A stretch of DNA of 64,000 nucleotides from Corylus avellana (GCF_901000735.1 NC_081550.1:516669-580668), one strand, 5' to 3'. Positions 22,025 through 35,555 are shown, counted from the stretch's first letter. Notes: generated by a model not told the origin, from the letters alone. Program-made: numbers and translations.

Positions 22025-23189
22025 TACGCAAATCTACTTCTATATTTATATCATATCAAAACACATTTTTAACTAAAAAGCAAAAAAGCACCTTTTAAAA
22101 AAAAATTGATAATCATATCGAAATCCACCTTTTTTTAGAGTTCCTTTTATTAAAATTGTACAAAGATGACTGACTATTTTTGCCAATATAATATATATAG
22201 GTATAAGCTTTCCTAATAAAAGAAGTATAAACTATACAGAATGGGCTACTTTTGGAGTCCTTTTACACCCAAAAATCATCCTATCTAAAAGGTCCCAAAT
22301 CGACAATTGTGTGTGAACATTATGTCATACACAACCCCTTACACTTGCTAGATTTATTAATTAATGGTACATCTACTATGAAAAGTACACAAACAATAGA
22401 ATTCATCTAGTATCTACTATGAAAGTATAAATTCATGTTATAATGTGTCGGAAAGTAGAATACAGCCAGCAAGCATTTTATAAAAATAAAATGAACTTTT
22501 TGACAAAACCCCACCAAAATCCATGTAGAAAGATCTCGAAATCCAAGCACTATAATTAAAAAAATTCATCTTGAATCCCCAAAAATGATCTGTAAAATTA
22601 AATTAAACGAGTCCAGAAAACCTCGTCCCCATGGCAGTCGTTTTGTTTGAACCACAACAAGTCAACGACATCACAGCCAGTATTTGGTCTATCTAACTTT
22701 CATAATTTAATCATAAAAAAATATGATTAAAAATCATAAGAAATCGCACAATACTCGTCACTTCCAACTGTCATTTCGGATCGGATCTCCGCCATGCAAA
22801 ATGAGATGGGTACTTTGCACCGTACTAACTTTACACGTGTCAAGTGGGTAATTGGCCACGTTGTGCTGCCTGGTACGAGTGATACAAAACATACCTAAAC
22901 TTAGATAAGCAAATCCCTTGCCGGTCGGCGTGTGTATGTGTATAAATTATTAAATAGGGGCACCTTAATTTCCATGGAAATCACTCATGTTATTTGTTGC
23001 ATCACGGACCAATCACATGAATTGATTTTTTTTTTTTTTTTTTTTAGATTTGAAAAATTATTTTGATATATAATAAAAGTAAAATAATTTTAAATGTTTT
23101 GCAAGTATGTTATGTTATTTGTTAATTTTTTTGTTTTGAAAACCAAAAACAAAAATGAGAAAAGATAGTTGTTTAACAAACAAAACTAT
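22025..23189. other. Intergenic, nothing recognised
   Basis: AT-rich sequence between the MITE and the nested repeat at 23190, with a T run at 23029-23045. No gene, RNA gene or transposon termini identified. Confidence 0.45.
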
Positions 23190-23470
23190 AGGGATTAAGA
23201 CAAGGTGTTTGGTAATGTGGTTTTCAAAACCACCATTGGATCAAAATTCAAGTATAATTCATTTAAAATTAATGGTAATTTTGAAAGCCACATCAGCTTT
23301 AGGATAATTTTATGAGGATAAAAAGATAGTACTTTTTTTTTTTTTTTGACATATCTGCACAAGAGGGGGAGGAAGATTCGAACTATTAACCTCCGCTTCA
23401 TTAAGCGTAGTCCTAGCTGATTGAACTACTTCTTATGGAACAAAAAAGATAGTACTTAGCATTACTCTAT
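23190..23470. repeat. AT-rich repeat family B, interrupted by a SINE
   Basis: The sequence GTAATGTGG...CCACATCAGCTTTAGGATAA...GATAAAAAGATAGTACTTAGCATTACTC resembles a MITE-like repeat. A related segment (CCACATTAATTTTAGGAGAA plus TAAAAAGATAGTA) is present at about 44680-44713. A SINE has inserted near its right end at 23335. Outer ends and its own target duplication were not resolved. Confidence 0.45.
23335..23442 (-). mobile_element. tRNA-derived SINE (family 2) with 15-bp target-site duplication
   Basis: On the minus strand the element reads TTCAATCAGCTAGGAC (degenerate A box), TTAATGAAGCGGAGG, then GTTCGAATC (B box), a C-rich stretch, GCAGATATGTC and a poly(A) tail. The direct repeat AAAAAGATAGTACTT flanks it exactly (23320-23334 and 23443-23457). 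This is a textbook short interspersed element moved by LINE machinery. A decayed relative of the same family is at 34749-34826. Confidence 0.82.
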
Positions 23471-25122
23471 ATATCAATATTGAGCGTACTATGTAGATTG
23501 ATTTTATTTGTTAGGGGAACAAAAAATTCACCCAAATTAAGAGTTTTTCTAATTTAATTTAAGTGGGAGTCAAATGATCTAAATTAAGACATATGTTAAT
23601 TTAATACACTTAAAACCATTTTTGCAAAGTATAGCAAAGTGATTTGCTGTATATGTTTTGAGTAATGCTAGACCTACAACTAGTTTAAAACTTATTAACA
23701 TATATCGGTATGTGACGTCAACTACTATTATTTTTTAATACTTTTCAAGCACATTTTGTCACGTCTTAGCAAGTTATAAAAAAAAAAAATTGCAAGTCTT
23801 AACATTTTTCAACGAAACTAAGTAATTTGGTTTCAATGCAACTTGCAGGCCACATGGGTTGCGATTTAGTGCAATACCTCTTACTTAGGTCGTTCATTTT
23901 AAATAAGTTATCCAGTCATGACAGCGAAGAAAAAACAAATGAGTGATTTGCAATGCAAGATGTGAATATTATGGCCGGACAAAACCATTCAATCACCCTA
24001 ATAGTTATTCATTCCTTTTGTTTTCTTCTTTTTATTTGATGTCATGATCGAAGTTATAAGGATTTAGAGTTGAATTGTTACAATATTGAGGTCCATAAAT
24101 TAATTAATGAAAAATGTGGCTATTGGAGTGCACGAACCACCTTCTTAGGTCAAAGATAGTGATTCAACCACCCTAATAACCGCCCCCCTGTATTACAAGC
24201 AAGTCGATCCTTTTATCTTCTTCTTCTTATATGTAGTCATGAAATTCAAAGGATTTAGAGTTGAATTGGAACAATATTGAGATATGTTAATCAATTGATT
24301 ATAGAAATTCCTCTAAAAAGAAAAATCAAAGCAGTAATAATTTATTGCTTTTGTGCGATTTCAAAAGAAAAAAATATCAATATTAATTGTGCCAACCGAC
24401 CCAACCCCATATGGTTGAAATTAATGCTATGATTTTATTTAAAATGATTTGCTTGTTTTTTTTAACAAAGCCTCCTCCCACTCCATGGAAATGACTTGCA
24501 AATTTAAATTAAAACGTCCCACGGGGTTGGCACTAGCAAACGAAACGACGTCGTAGATGGGATTTAAAAACCAATAAAAGGTAACCGCCACCCAACACGG
24601 CTGCAGAGAGTACTGTGACATTGAAAAAAACCATGACAGCTGGTGGTGTGGTGTGAAAATCTCTTGAGAAAAACGCGGTTATGTTTGTGAGGGGGCAGGG
24701 GCATGCACCGACGACGAAAAGTTCATTAAGGCAATGGAGTAAAAGTCAGCTGCATGCGATACTACTTTTCATTCGTATTCCTAGAAAGTCAAGCGTTGAA
24801 TAATTGAATATATACGTTGACGCCTGCTGGATTTGCCTCGTCATCGCACTCTTTTTATACGTCGTCAACTCAACTCTTGTTTTTGTTTTTATTCGTAGTT
24901 TGCTTCTTTTTAATCCTTAATGGTTGTTGGGAAGACTGGGGGTCTTTAGGAGTATTAGATATATATGTATCTTAAGTGGTAAGTTTTGTTTTTTTTTTTT
25001 AGGGTTTTTTCTTTTCATGTGATGTCTGAAGAAATTTGTGACCCTCTCTCACGTGCAGACTAATATTTTTTCTAATTCTTGTTAGGGGGAAGTAGTGCGG
25101 GCCTCCATTTGTCCTGTAATAA
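23471..25122. other. Gene-poor AT-rich region
   Basis: No coding similarity or structural RNA recognised. Two loosely similar stretches, around 24040-24080 and 24240-24290 (CATGA, AAGGATTTAGAGTTGAATTG), form a degenerate direct repeat about 200 bp apart. Confidence 0.45.
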
Positions 25123-25253
25123 GCTCTGATACTATAAAAAAATTCGTTGGCCTAACTTATCTCACAAAATCGGTTCAATAAAATAAGGTTGTTTATTCCT
25201 TATAAACATGCTCAAGTTCTTGTCTACGGACAATGTGAGATTATTTCTCAACA
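25123..25253 (-). mobile_element. TRIM-like LTR remnant with primer-binding-site relic
   Basis: GCTCTGATAC (25123-25132) is a near-match to the minus-strand initiator-tRNA primer site. Next comes ~120 bp that looks like a short LTR: GTTGGCCTAACTTATCTC, CTTATAAACATGCTCAAG, CAATGTGAGA and a terminal CTCAACA. I found no second LTR to the left, so this is a truncated element. The assignment leans on remembered similarity to plant TRIM LTRs. Confidence 0.45.
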
Positions 25254-28200
25254 AACGTGAAGGTAATTCATGGCCGGTTAACAATTTTTATTAATACGAT
25301 TTGCAAATTCTATACGAATTTAATATAAAATTAATAGATTAAAATTAAAGGATTTAATTGAATAAATTAAATAAAAATTAATATTTATAATCATATACCC
25401 ATAACTCAATGCTATTGTAAATACACACGAACACAAATTACCGCACTTATTTCTCGCTTTCTCGTTGTTTGGTCGTCGTTAACTCATTTGCAACGCCAGT
25501 TTTCTACTGCATTGGGAAGGAAGGTGGCCTGAAGAAAGCAGATAGAGAGACCGACCGTGGCCCAAAAAAAATGCTATTTTTAACTGAGGATGGCCCACAG
25601 AAGTATCGCCATCACCGTCCATTCTGCTATCCTGATCAGTTGGGACGGACGGTAGCTAGGTACTTACTCAAAGACGCCCAATACAGCTCAGAGTCAACAG
25701 TGTAGCCGTGTAGGTATGTTGGGACTTGGGGGTCTTATCTCGAACAGTCGGTCAGGGTGGCTGCTTGACCTTTATGGCTTTATCGCCAGCTCTGATTTAA
25801 TTTTTCCTGGTGAATTTCTGGAACACCCATCTTCTTGCATTCATAATTCTTTCATATAAAGTATAAATTAACTCTAATTCTGAATCTTGATAGAAAGTAG
25901 AATGGGCGTTGATTGGTCAGTCAATCCACTGAAATAAATAGGGACTAGATCGTCTATAATAGCACTTATTTATGGTTAGCAGGATGTGGAGAATATAATT
26001 CCATTACTATTTTTATTTAAATTCAAATGGATATAATAAACTGCATGCGTTATAGGGATAATTTTTTTCCCTTTTTTATTAATTAAATTCAAAACTTTAT
26101 TCGAATAAAGCTAATGTTTAATTTCAAAAAAAATTGATATATGCATGACAATGTGATGGTTCTTTTATGAAAAATGTTTAAATACTATAACTTTTATTAT
26201 AACTTCTTACAAATTCACTTGGTAATTCAATAATCACGTGAATGGTTACGTGATAATACCCATTTTAGTAAATGATATAGACTAAGTATCACATAAATTA
26301 TCACGTCAATTTGTATAATTTAATGATTTACTCGTAGAATGGAACCTACCATCCCCAACCACTTCTTTCCCTCTCTAGAGAAACTTACTTGTCAAGCAAT
26401 TCTACCAAGTCTTACGCCATGCACCTTGTCAAGCAAGTACTCGTGTCAGTCAAATCAGACGCAAAAAGTGGGTGAGAAATGTTCTTTTAGAGGTCTTTAA
26501 ATCATAGGAAAAGGTCAGTCATGTTTTTTTTTTTGTTCTTCCTTGTTACCTATTTTTTGACGCCAAAGCATGTTATATATTGACAGACCAAACCATTCAA
26601 AATGACATTTTCAACTGCATAATCTGTCCCCAATTAACAAATTATTTAATCTAAAGTCACTATTCTTATGAATATTTACTGCCACAAACTTCCGAACACT
26701 TCACTTTAAATTTTTATTTCAAGTTTGTTTTATCGAACAAGTTAAAAGCTTTAATACCCGACTAAGTAAAGGTTATTTTTACTAATTAGAATGTAAATTT
26801 AGGTGAAAATATTGTTGAATTTTCCTAGCTAGTTATTTTTGTCCAAAAATGACGAGCTGATTCAACGCTCACCAAATTACAGCTCATCAAAGTTTTGGTC
26901 ACGCTAAAAAGCAACTCCTTCATACTTCATAAAAATGCCAAAATATGGAGTATCAGAGTTAACATCAAGCAAAAGTGGGTCATGCTTTCTTTTTCATGAA
27001 AATCAATTAGATGTCGACCTTGTAATATTCACAAGAGCGCTAATTTCCACACCCACAATCTAGTTTGATGGACCACTTTAATCCAATTTTTGGGTAGCAT
27101 TTCCGTTTGTATTTTCTTTTATTAGATCTTCATATTTCTATATATTTATGATTACAATCACATCTTTGCAATTGCATATCAAAATCCTTGTGATTTACCC
27201 TATATAATATATTGAAAATATCATAAAAAAATTTGGCACAAATATGATAATATTAATGTAACAACGATAATATACTAATATGCTGAGAATATTTTCATAA
27301 TATTCACAATATTCTCTGGCATAAATATTTGAATCAATGTCTATCAGACCGACTTCAAACCTAGTTGTACGTGTTATAGTTGCGGTTTCCTTAAATTTAC
27401 CTTACAATTTCCGCTCAACCCCTGCAACAGGTTGTTGACCTTTTCCCTATTCAATAAAGAACTCACTCACCAAGTTGACATTGATTATACCTTCGAATTG
27501 ACTTAAATGCAAATAGCCATTGTAATGTTTAGTTTAATTGATCAAGAAAGCAAAGAGAAAGTACATAATAATTTTACCTACTTGGGCTGTGTCCTATACA
27601 TTTGTTTTAGATACAAGTATGGCAATTGGGCACATTGTAGACATAAAGAAAAAAAACAAAACAAAAAAAACTAAGGAGTTGTTTGGCGTGTACCTTCTTT
27701 TTGATAGAATTCACAAACCAGGACTTTCTTTTAAGTGTTTTACACTGTCTAGTGATGCCTCTGATCACATTCATAACTTGCAGCAAGTCAAATAATGGTG
27801 TTTAATTTCAAAAACAAAACACGCATGCCTACGACGGAAATGCTATTGATGAGAGAAAAATGACGGGAGAGAGATTATGATATTGTTATTGACTAAATAA
27901 CTAACGCTAATTTTTTGTTGATTATATCCCCAACTAAGAGACACAACTCTTGTAGTGTTTTAGTTATAAATCAAGAGATACAACTCTTGATAATGGATTA
28001 TTGTACCAGCCCATTGTAGGAATACACATAATAGTATTCTCTTAGTATTTTATTTTTGTTGTATTTAACGGTATATATGATGTCATGCTTGTCCAAGTAT
28101 ACATGGGTCCAACCACCAACAAAATTAATTAATATCAGTCATGGTTTCTTGATTTTGTTGAGTTTATGATTAATCTACTTTTGTATTGAGAATTTTAAGA

Positions 28201-31131
28201 AAAGCATAAGGCAATTATGCAGCATGCATGCATGGCTTTCTAAATACAATACCGAATTAAGGGGAGTATGATGTGAGAACACCAACAGCTAAACAAAACA
28301 GAACATGTTTAGTGGTTGAACTAATTATAAATACGGATAATGTTTGCTAACAATTCTAAATATATGTTTATAGACCATTAGTTGTGCCAAAAATAAGTGA
28401 TTATCGTCTTTTAATTTTAATTTTTTTTAAAAATAAATAAATAAAGACTGATTGTCACGATCACATCGATATAATGGGTAGCGGTAGGATACAAATATGA
28501 TGAATAGCATTTATTTAATAAGAAAATTGATAAGAAATTAAATCAGATTGGCTGTTAAGGGGTCTGCAGGATAAGCTGTGGTTCAAGCTCACAGGATGGG
28601 GTCAACAGCTGCAGAGGCTACCTAATGAACAAGCTGGCAGGCACAATTCATAAAGCCACCAACCATTCCCCAGTGGATAGCATTAAGCATTTGAATGATT
28701 ACTATATGTGCATGGATTGTCACGAGCTCAAGGATGCAATCAAGACTTGGCTGCTTCAATTAAACAATTCTTCTCTCTCTACCCTCTAAGCCCATGTGAT
28801 CATTTTCACCAAACAAAGAAAATTGCCCTAAAACGCCCTAGGATCAAGAATGCTGCTCTCATATTACAGGATGCTTTAAAGGGGGAAAAAATGTTTACTT
28901 GTTTCATTTTAGAGCAGAGATTCCGATCAAGTACAATGAATTGCTTATATTACATGTGAGAAGGCACCCAAATTTCACCTAATAAAGGTTTTAGGTACTT
29001 GCTTGAGCTACCCAAATACCTGTTCAATTAGAGTTGTGATAATAGTTTAATCAAAACCGAGTTTCGACTATTCAGACTATGCTTAGTCAAATCATTGTCT
29101 TGCTTGAACTCGGCTCAAACTTGAGCCAAATTTTCGAGGCCTGTTCGAGCTGAGCTTGGCAAGCTCATATACGTGTTCGAAACCAGCTCGAGATTCGGTA
29201 CCCAAACATGTGTTCAATCAAGTGGTTGTGGGTACCCTCTCACATGGCTGCCTGGGCAGGTCATTGCACCTATCCCTGTCCCTTGTACAACTAGTGTTGT
29301 CTACATTCCAAAACTAATGACCATTACTGCAGAGGAATCCAAGGATTAGGAAACATACACTGTTACAGCATGTAATGGTACAAAAGCATCATATGGTACT
29401 ACGGAAAATCAGATCTGGCAATTAATTCTAAAGCTGTTCCATCACAGGAGCGTGGAGCACATGGAATTTATAACTGAGTTGAAGAGATGTTCCAGGATTT
29501 TCCAGCATGATAGTCAGAACATTAGCTGTTGTGCCCTGTTTATGCAATATAATATCCATAGTACAAAATATGTCTCTTCTCACCCCCATGACATCGAGTC
29601 TAGGGCTGCATAATTTGTCCAAACTCACTGATTGTGAAATTGTTATCAGGCCCAAAACCAACACCCAGATACAAACAGTGAAGATGATGCCCAACAGAAC
29701 AACAAAAAAAAGAAAGAAAAGGTTTATCTACAAAGAAACATCAAAAAGATTATAGTAAGGCCTGCTAATTTGATGAGAATGAAGGTAGATGTAGAAGTTG
29801 CATACAATCCTCACTATAGTTAGCCTAATTGCAAGATTAGAGCCTGCATGAGATACTCCAAAGTGAATGAAAAGGTAAGCAACTGAGCAAGTGTCTTCTT
29901 CCCTGCCTAATAAATGAAAATTCCTCTTCTGATTTCTACTTTCAATAACTATATTCCTCTCACTCTCTTACAGACAGACCATGGCAAATCTCTATAACAG
30001 AATCGATTAGACACTTCCAAGTCTCCAAGTCTTCTTCTACACCCTCCCGGTGAAGCCTGTGGTGGGATTGCATACAGAATCTTCACATCAACTAGGACAG
30101 GCAAATTGCTCACATCACCATGAATTAATGTTGACAATTTTTTATATGACCTATGAATCCAATACGAAATTAGTAGATTATAGTTGAAGGACCTGACATG
30201 TTTAATTAAAGAGGTCAAGTTATGGTTGACTTTTACAGTCTTATATTTATGTTTTGACACGACCCAATCTTGACACACAATGACAATATAAAGGTTGGCA
30301 ATTTTTTTACATGACCCGTGAACCCGACATATACTCAAAACGAAATTAATATGTTAGAGTTGAGGAGTCCAATCTATTTAATTGAGTCAAATTAGAGTTA
30401 ACTTATATAGTCCTGTACCTATGTCTTAACACAATCCAAACTAAATATATACATACACAAATATACACCCCTACCAGAGATGTTCTCCAGTTCCTTGGCA
30501 ATCTCTCTTCCTGGTCTGCTTCAAAAATTTAGCATAATGAAATCTACACTGCGTACAACCTTGCTAAATGGACTGCTTCCACCTCATCTAGCAGTATCCT
30601 AAAAGCATTCCCATCGTACTCCACTCTGCACTCTGTAACTTGGATCAAGTGAGACTTTAAACCGCCAAAATCCTTCCACCACCCACCCACACACGCACGC
30701 ACCCACCAAACCCCCCCCCCCCCTTTATTCCTTGTTCCTTTCTGTCTTATATTTCTTAACTTCCCCCAAAAAAAAAAAAATCTTCATAGGTAATAGGGGG
30801 AGCCACTTTATATTCCCCACAAGAAGACAAGATCCGAAATATTCCACCCACACTTGTAGGATTGCAAATTCTGTTGACCTGCAATATGTATCTGGCCCAA
30901 ACCCTAATTTCTTCTTTAACTAAAGGAGATTCTGATCGCATAAATCAAGGGAATACATAAAAAAGTGTGTAAAGACCTAGGCAATGCTCTTAATTTGCCA
31001 ACATACTTTAGTCCAACACCATTTCTGGTATCCATAATTTCCACCAAAAACAACAAGAAACTTGGAATACAAACGGCAACTCGCCTACCTATCATAATTC
31101 TACGCCTCCGTAATTTTAACAATTAAACAAA
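25254..31131. other. Gene-poor intergenic region with degenerate repeats
   Basis: About 5.9 kb with no supported gene. The largest chance frames (for example at 25469-25705 and 29949-30338) show no domain or family signature. Repetitive content includes a stretch rich in GAGCT/CTCGA words at about 29095-29190 and two tandem degenerate copies at about 30118-30460. A run of 14 C lies at 30711-30724. It ends at the left edge of duplication copy 1. Confidence 0.5.
30118..30460. repeat. Two tandem degenerate copies of a ~170-bp repeat
   Basis: The ordered words ATGACC.GTGAA, ACGAAATTA.TA, GTTGA.G, TTTAATT and GACACGACCCAA or ACACAATCC recur in 30118-30285 and again in 30290-30460. They resemble a common degenerate plant dispersed repeat built from GACACGACCC words. 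Non-coding. Confidence 0.4.
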
Positions 31132-31329
31132 ATCACCTTACCACCTTATGTGGAAATTCTTCACAATGCACACCATATAGCTAGAACCTAACAGAACCAA
31201 ATTAATTCGTGTGTTGAATTACAAAACAAGACAAGATACAAAAAAACAAAACAAAATATTCAAACTAACAGCAATACATGCTCTTATTATTCGTATAAAC
31301 ATACTTTAAATTCTACAAGTGGCTTCAAT

Positions 31330-33346
31330 TCAAATTGAGTCATCAGATTCATCAGAGTCGCTTCTGTCAGGCTCCCCAGCATTTGTTCCAACCTCTGGGG
31401 CATCTGCCTTTACAACAGGCGCAGGCACAGGTTTTTTACTTGCATTTCGGACACTTCCATCTACATCTTCCTCTTGCTCAGCAGCTTCAGCATGTGAACA
31501 ACTCAATCAAGGAATAATCAATGTACATAAACATGACATAACAGTCTTCATCACCAGACATTGAAAACTATGACTAATTCCATCATTCACAAACAAGCAA
31601 TACATCAAATCATACTCTCATATTTTTCTGTGAAACAATGTACCAAGTGCCTTGACCTAACATCCTCAGCTTAGTGACACATTGAATTAGAGGTGAAAAC
31701 AAGATAAAAAGCATAAAAACATACTTCCAAATGAACCATAACAGTCAATTTTAGCCCACCATTTTTTTGGATTTAAATCAAACTGTGCAACCATTACCCC
31801 AATCCCAATCAGCCACTGGAATCTTAAACTGACATTCAAAGCTTAGATTATTTCCCTTTGAGTGTAATCTCACAACAATACTAATCAAGTAAAAGTACAC
31901 TAACATATAAGGATATCAACATTCTCCGCTGCTGCACCAGCATGGATCTTCACTAAATCTTTCAGGACACGCTGTACAAGCTCAGGCTGCAGAATGTAAC
32001 GAAGTTGCAGTCAGTACAAACATCAGATTGAAAAGGAAAGTGAAGAGAAAACTACAAAGTAACATCCCATAATGCTATTCTCTTACTATTAATCCTTTCC
32101 CCCTCTCCTTCAAAAATATTAATGTCATGTTAAATCTTTGAAATAACTGATTTATACATTTAGATCTGGCTCCCTGCGAAATCTCCGCTTTCGAGCATCC
32201 CTCATAGGAGGGGTGAGACCATGTCTGTACTCCACCACATCTGGAGTATCATCACCTGCTTCTCTAACCATAATCATCTGTTACAACCAGCAGTTCATAC
32301 GGTTGCATTAGAATGAAGAAATCAAGTCTTTAATTGTCAATAATGATAATGACAAAGAGCACTTTACCTGACCAACATCTGCAGTCTTGATCAATACACT
32401 GTCATCATATGTTTTATATGATTCCACAACACAAGGAAGATCCAACAGTGATGCAGGGAAATGATCATTGCCAATGACAAACGTGCCACTCTTCCCATCC
32501 TCTGCAATGTAAGATAATTTTAACTTCACAATTAGACCAAGAAGGCAGGTCACTCAACAATAATATTGGCCATAAATCCTTTCTTTTTTTTCTTATCATT
32601 TGCTCCTACACTAGGCAAATCAACTACTTCTACAAATATTATTTAACAACTCAACATAAAAGGTTTTACCTTTGAATTTAAAAACCTACTTTAAAAAGTG
32701 AATGGAAGAGCACAAATAAAGAACTGGAAAAGGGAGGTTTTGAAGTGGTGAAGAGTGAATGCCGATATCAAAGATGCATGTTGCAATTTGAGTAAAATAT
32801 AAATTTTCATAAAAACCAGCTGCTTTTTTTAAAAAAAAAGAAAAAAAGAAAAAAAGAAGCTCAACACCATATTGTTAGCACATAACAAGAAGATAGGTAT
32901 AACTTTACAGAAAGAGAAATTTAATTAAATATCACTTGGCCATAACCTTTAGGAAACGGATCAATATAATGACATAGCACTTCTGAACCAATAATATATT
33001 TCAAGATTCAGACCATTAGAAAAGCAAAGAACGTGTAACGATTTGACACACCAGTTATGTCATCTTTAAACGTAACGATATGCCATAAGAAAACCAAATT
33101 GGGATAAGCAAAGAACCTTTTTTTTTTTTTGGCTCCTTTTCTTTTGGGTTACTCAAATTTTGCTTTCCAAGCACATCAGAAACTCATTATGTAGTATCTT
33201 TGATGAAAAAGAGTTCATTTCTCACCAGAAAAGGACAAATCCAATGACTTGTCGTCAGAAGATGAAGCATTTTCACTTTCACTCAAAAGGCGGTCTAATC
33301 GCTCTGCAACAGAAGGTGGAACTCTGAGTATGAACTGCTCGTCCAT
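31330..33346 (-). CDS. TAF7: TAF7, TFIID subunit 7 (copy 1)
   Basis: Five coding exons on the minus strand: 33346-33226, 32501-32368, 32277-32158, 31986-31905 and 31484-31330. All phases agree and give 203 aa, which from memory equals the Arabidopsis TAF7 length. The TAFII55 domain is clear: MDEQFILRVPPSVAERLDRL, then EDGKSGTFVIGNDHFPASL, LDLPCVVESYKTYDD, VLIKTADVGQMIMV and YRHGLTPPMRDARKRRFRRE. The tail is acidic (RSDSDESDD). In other eukaryotes TAF7 binds TAF1 and restrains its acetyltransferase until initiation; it acts in the nucleus within TFIID. An acceptor (TTCCAG) sits two bases before the ATG, so the leader contains an intron. The least certain border is exon 4/5, set by frame. It is divergently arranged with the SCL gene. 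Copy 2 differs in the coding region by one synonymous Arg codon (CGA/CGG) that I could find. Confidence 0.9.
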
Positions 33347-34748
33347 TACTGGAAAAAATAAAAAAACATCAAATTAATTGGCCTAAATTAATCAAAATCA
33401 CAATTCCACAAAGCTCTAAAGCATCATTCACCTTATAAAAAGGCCACCTTTAGATTACAAATTGCATTTCTATAAGCAATAATTGCAACCCAGATAACAA
33501 ATTAATAATAATTACCAAATATTTTACATTTATTGATCAGAATCTCTTTGTGCAATAAAATTCAACTCCTTTTGCATTGTCCTATAGGCCAAGGAATTCA
33601 AAAGGAAAAGGAGAATTAATTTATTCTTTTTTCGCATCAAATCAATCCATTTTTCACGGGGGAAAAAAAAAACCCCGAATAAGTGAAACCATCAAGTCGA
33701 AAAACTTAATCTGCAATCCAGAAAAGTCCCTTAGCCAAGCCCCAAAAACCCCAAATGAAACCTTTTTAAAAAAAGTATATATAATAATAATAATAAAAAA
33801 AAGATATCCCAAATAAACAGTACAAATCTCACCCAATCTCGTTCTCTCTCCCAGTCTCCTTCTGTTGAGAGTCAATCCCTTCTTGTTTCTGCAGATAAGC
33901 TTCTCTCACAGTGCATACGTGATATGAGGGTTGTGGGTCTGCGATGGGAAGGAAAAAATTGAGAGATTTGGAATTGGAAGGAAGGAAGGTGAAGAAGTTG
34001 ATGAACGTGAGAGAGATTTTAGGATATGGGAGAGTTGGAAGGAAGGGTAGTTTTTTCTTGGAGGGAAAAAGGAAAGTGAAGATGGAGAGTGGCCCGAGTG
34101 GGGAGAGGAGAGAGCAGAGAGAATACTGATTTTATTTTTTTATTTTTATGAATATAATAAACTACGACCATTCTCAATGGAAGAGCCAAATATTACTTTT
34201 ATCTAAAATGACTCTTTAAATGTTTAAAAAAACATCTACATTGAATTAGGCAAAAGAAAATGTAAAATAGATATTTGATTGGAAGAGCTAAAAAAAAAAG
34301 TTAAATGTAGCAACATTTTGTAAGAGAGCTATTTTATTTTTTTATTGTTTCTCTCACCTGTTTTCTCTTTTTCCCAAATTTTTTTTTTCTACTTTTTATC
34401 TGCATGTTCTCTTTTTTCTCAAAATTTTTCCTATTTTTCTTCTCACATGTTCTTTTTTTCCCAAAACTTTTCTCACTTTTAATAATATTTAAATGATATA
34501 AATAAAAATATAGCTAATCGAATGTGGTTGCATTTAAAAATTCATTAGCTAAACTAGATAAAAGTGAATTTTGATGAGCCATTTTGTATAAAAATTTGAC
34601 TCATCTATCGGGAATGCTCTTAGGTAGCTACAGATTTCTCAATGTATTAGAAACATTGTAGCAACTCAATTGTGTACGTGGGACCGCCTTTTCCTTATTT
34701 GATTAAAAAAAAAAAAACCCAATAGTGTAGGTTATATTTGTTTATGAG

Positions 34749-34826
34749 GGTTAGCTTAATCGGTTCCGGACCATGTTTTATGAAGCAGATGTCACTAGTT
34801 AGAATTCTTATTCCTCTCTTAAGGGG
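34749..34826 (+). mobile_element. Decayed tRNA-derived SINE (family 2), copy 1
   Basis: It shares layout with the SINE at 23335-23442: GTTAGCTTAATCGG (A box), TTTATGAAGCAGATG, TCACTAGTTAGAATTC (degenerate B box) and a pyrimidine-rich end. No poly(A) tail or target duplication remains. Duplicated at 50931-51008. Confidence 0.55.
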
Positions 34827-34833
34827 AATTGAA

Positions 34834-34905
34834 AGCCACCCCTAAGGGCCTATTCAGCCACCCTTGTGGCCCTAGGGGGTGGTTCGGCCACCCCTAGGAC
34901 CAAAC
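34834..34905. repeat. CCACCCC hairpin repeat, copy in duplication copy 1
   Basis: AGCCACCCCTAAGGGCC...GGCCCTAGGGGGTGG followed by TTCGGCCACCCCTAGG, an imperfect inverted structure sharing words with 13330-13440. It directly follows the decayed SINE. The duplicate is at 51016-51087. Confidence 0.55.
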
Positions 34906-35522
34906 TCAAAAAATATTATACATTTATTTTTTTTGCCCAATATGCCACAATGTGTAGGGAATCAAAAGTGATTCCCTATATATTATTTTAATGTAACATT
35001 TATTTTTCCTCTCTTATCTTTAATTATTTTGTCTTTAATTGAGGATTGTGTTGAGATTTTATGAAAAAAGTTAGGGTACATAGAAAATTTGTATTTCATA
35101 ATGAAATAATATTTTAATGATATATGGAAAAGTAATAACCTATTGTAAAATATATTTTCATAGGGAAGCAATTAGTAGTTTTGTACAATAAATTTAGAGA
35201 AAATCAAAAGAAAGCTGCTGCTAGTGCTCTAAGAGCATCCATATTATTGAGCTCTACAAATAAAAATTAAATTTTAAGAGAAAAACTCACTTTTTAAAAT
35301 TTGAAGAGTCACTTTTAAAATGAATCAAATATCAAACCCTCTATATCCTTTTATACTTTATTTAAATATTATTATTTTCTTATTTTTTTAATTATTTTTT
35401 TTGTTAATAATGAAGTAGAGAGTTAATTAAATGACTATTTTTGTGAGTTTTTGAAAATTTTAAAGTAAACCAAATTTAAAGAGCCATCCCATGCTCTAAG
35501 CTTTTACATAATTGCTGCTGGG

Positions 35523-35555
35523 CACGTGTCATACAAACCCTAGACGCTATATAAG
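35523..35555 (+). promoter_or_regulatory. SCL promoter: G-box, telo-box and TATA box (copy 1)
   Basis: Within 33 bp lie CACGTG (35523-35528, G-box), AAACCCTAG (35535-35543, telo-box, common in plant genes for RNA and protein synthesis) and TATATAAG (35548-35555). Transcription would start near 35580. The leader is followed by a CT microsatellite and a TTAGGGTTTAGGG motif (35770-35782). The same cluster occurs at 51705-51737. Confidence 0.65.

Larger units (their letters stand above)
33347..35520. other. Intergenic region between TAF7 and SCL, with TAF7 leader intron and repeats
   Basis: The left part (to about 33950) should be the TAF7 leader and its intron; its exact TSS is not visible. Small open frames at 33577-33816 and 33944-34129 are low-complexity and not supported. 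From about 34130 the sequence is AT-rich, with a decayed SINE and a GC-rich hairpin repeat (listed separately). Confidence 0.5.

Noticed and set aside
25469..25705. 78-codon open frame in the gene-poor region
   Set aside because: No start context, domain or family match recognised. Length is within chance expectation.
29428..30338. Minus-strand open frames of 88 and 129 codons
   Set aside because: The second runs through degenerate tandem repeats. Neither shows conserved motifs.
30711..30724. Long C run as a structural signal (G-quadruplex on the minus strand)
   Set aside because: A single homopolymer run in a gene-poor region and prone to base-call error. No flanking G-tract pattern.
33577..34129. 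Short open frames upstream of TAF7 (and duplicates at 49759-50311)
   Set aside because: Low-complexity purine-rich sequence in the inferred TAF7 leader and promoter. Duplicated only because the whole block is duplicated.
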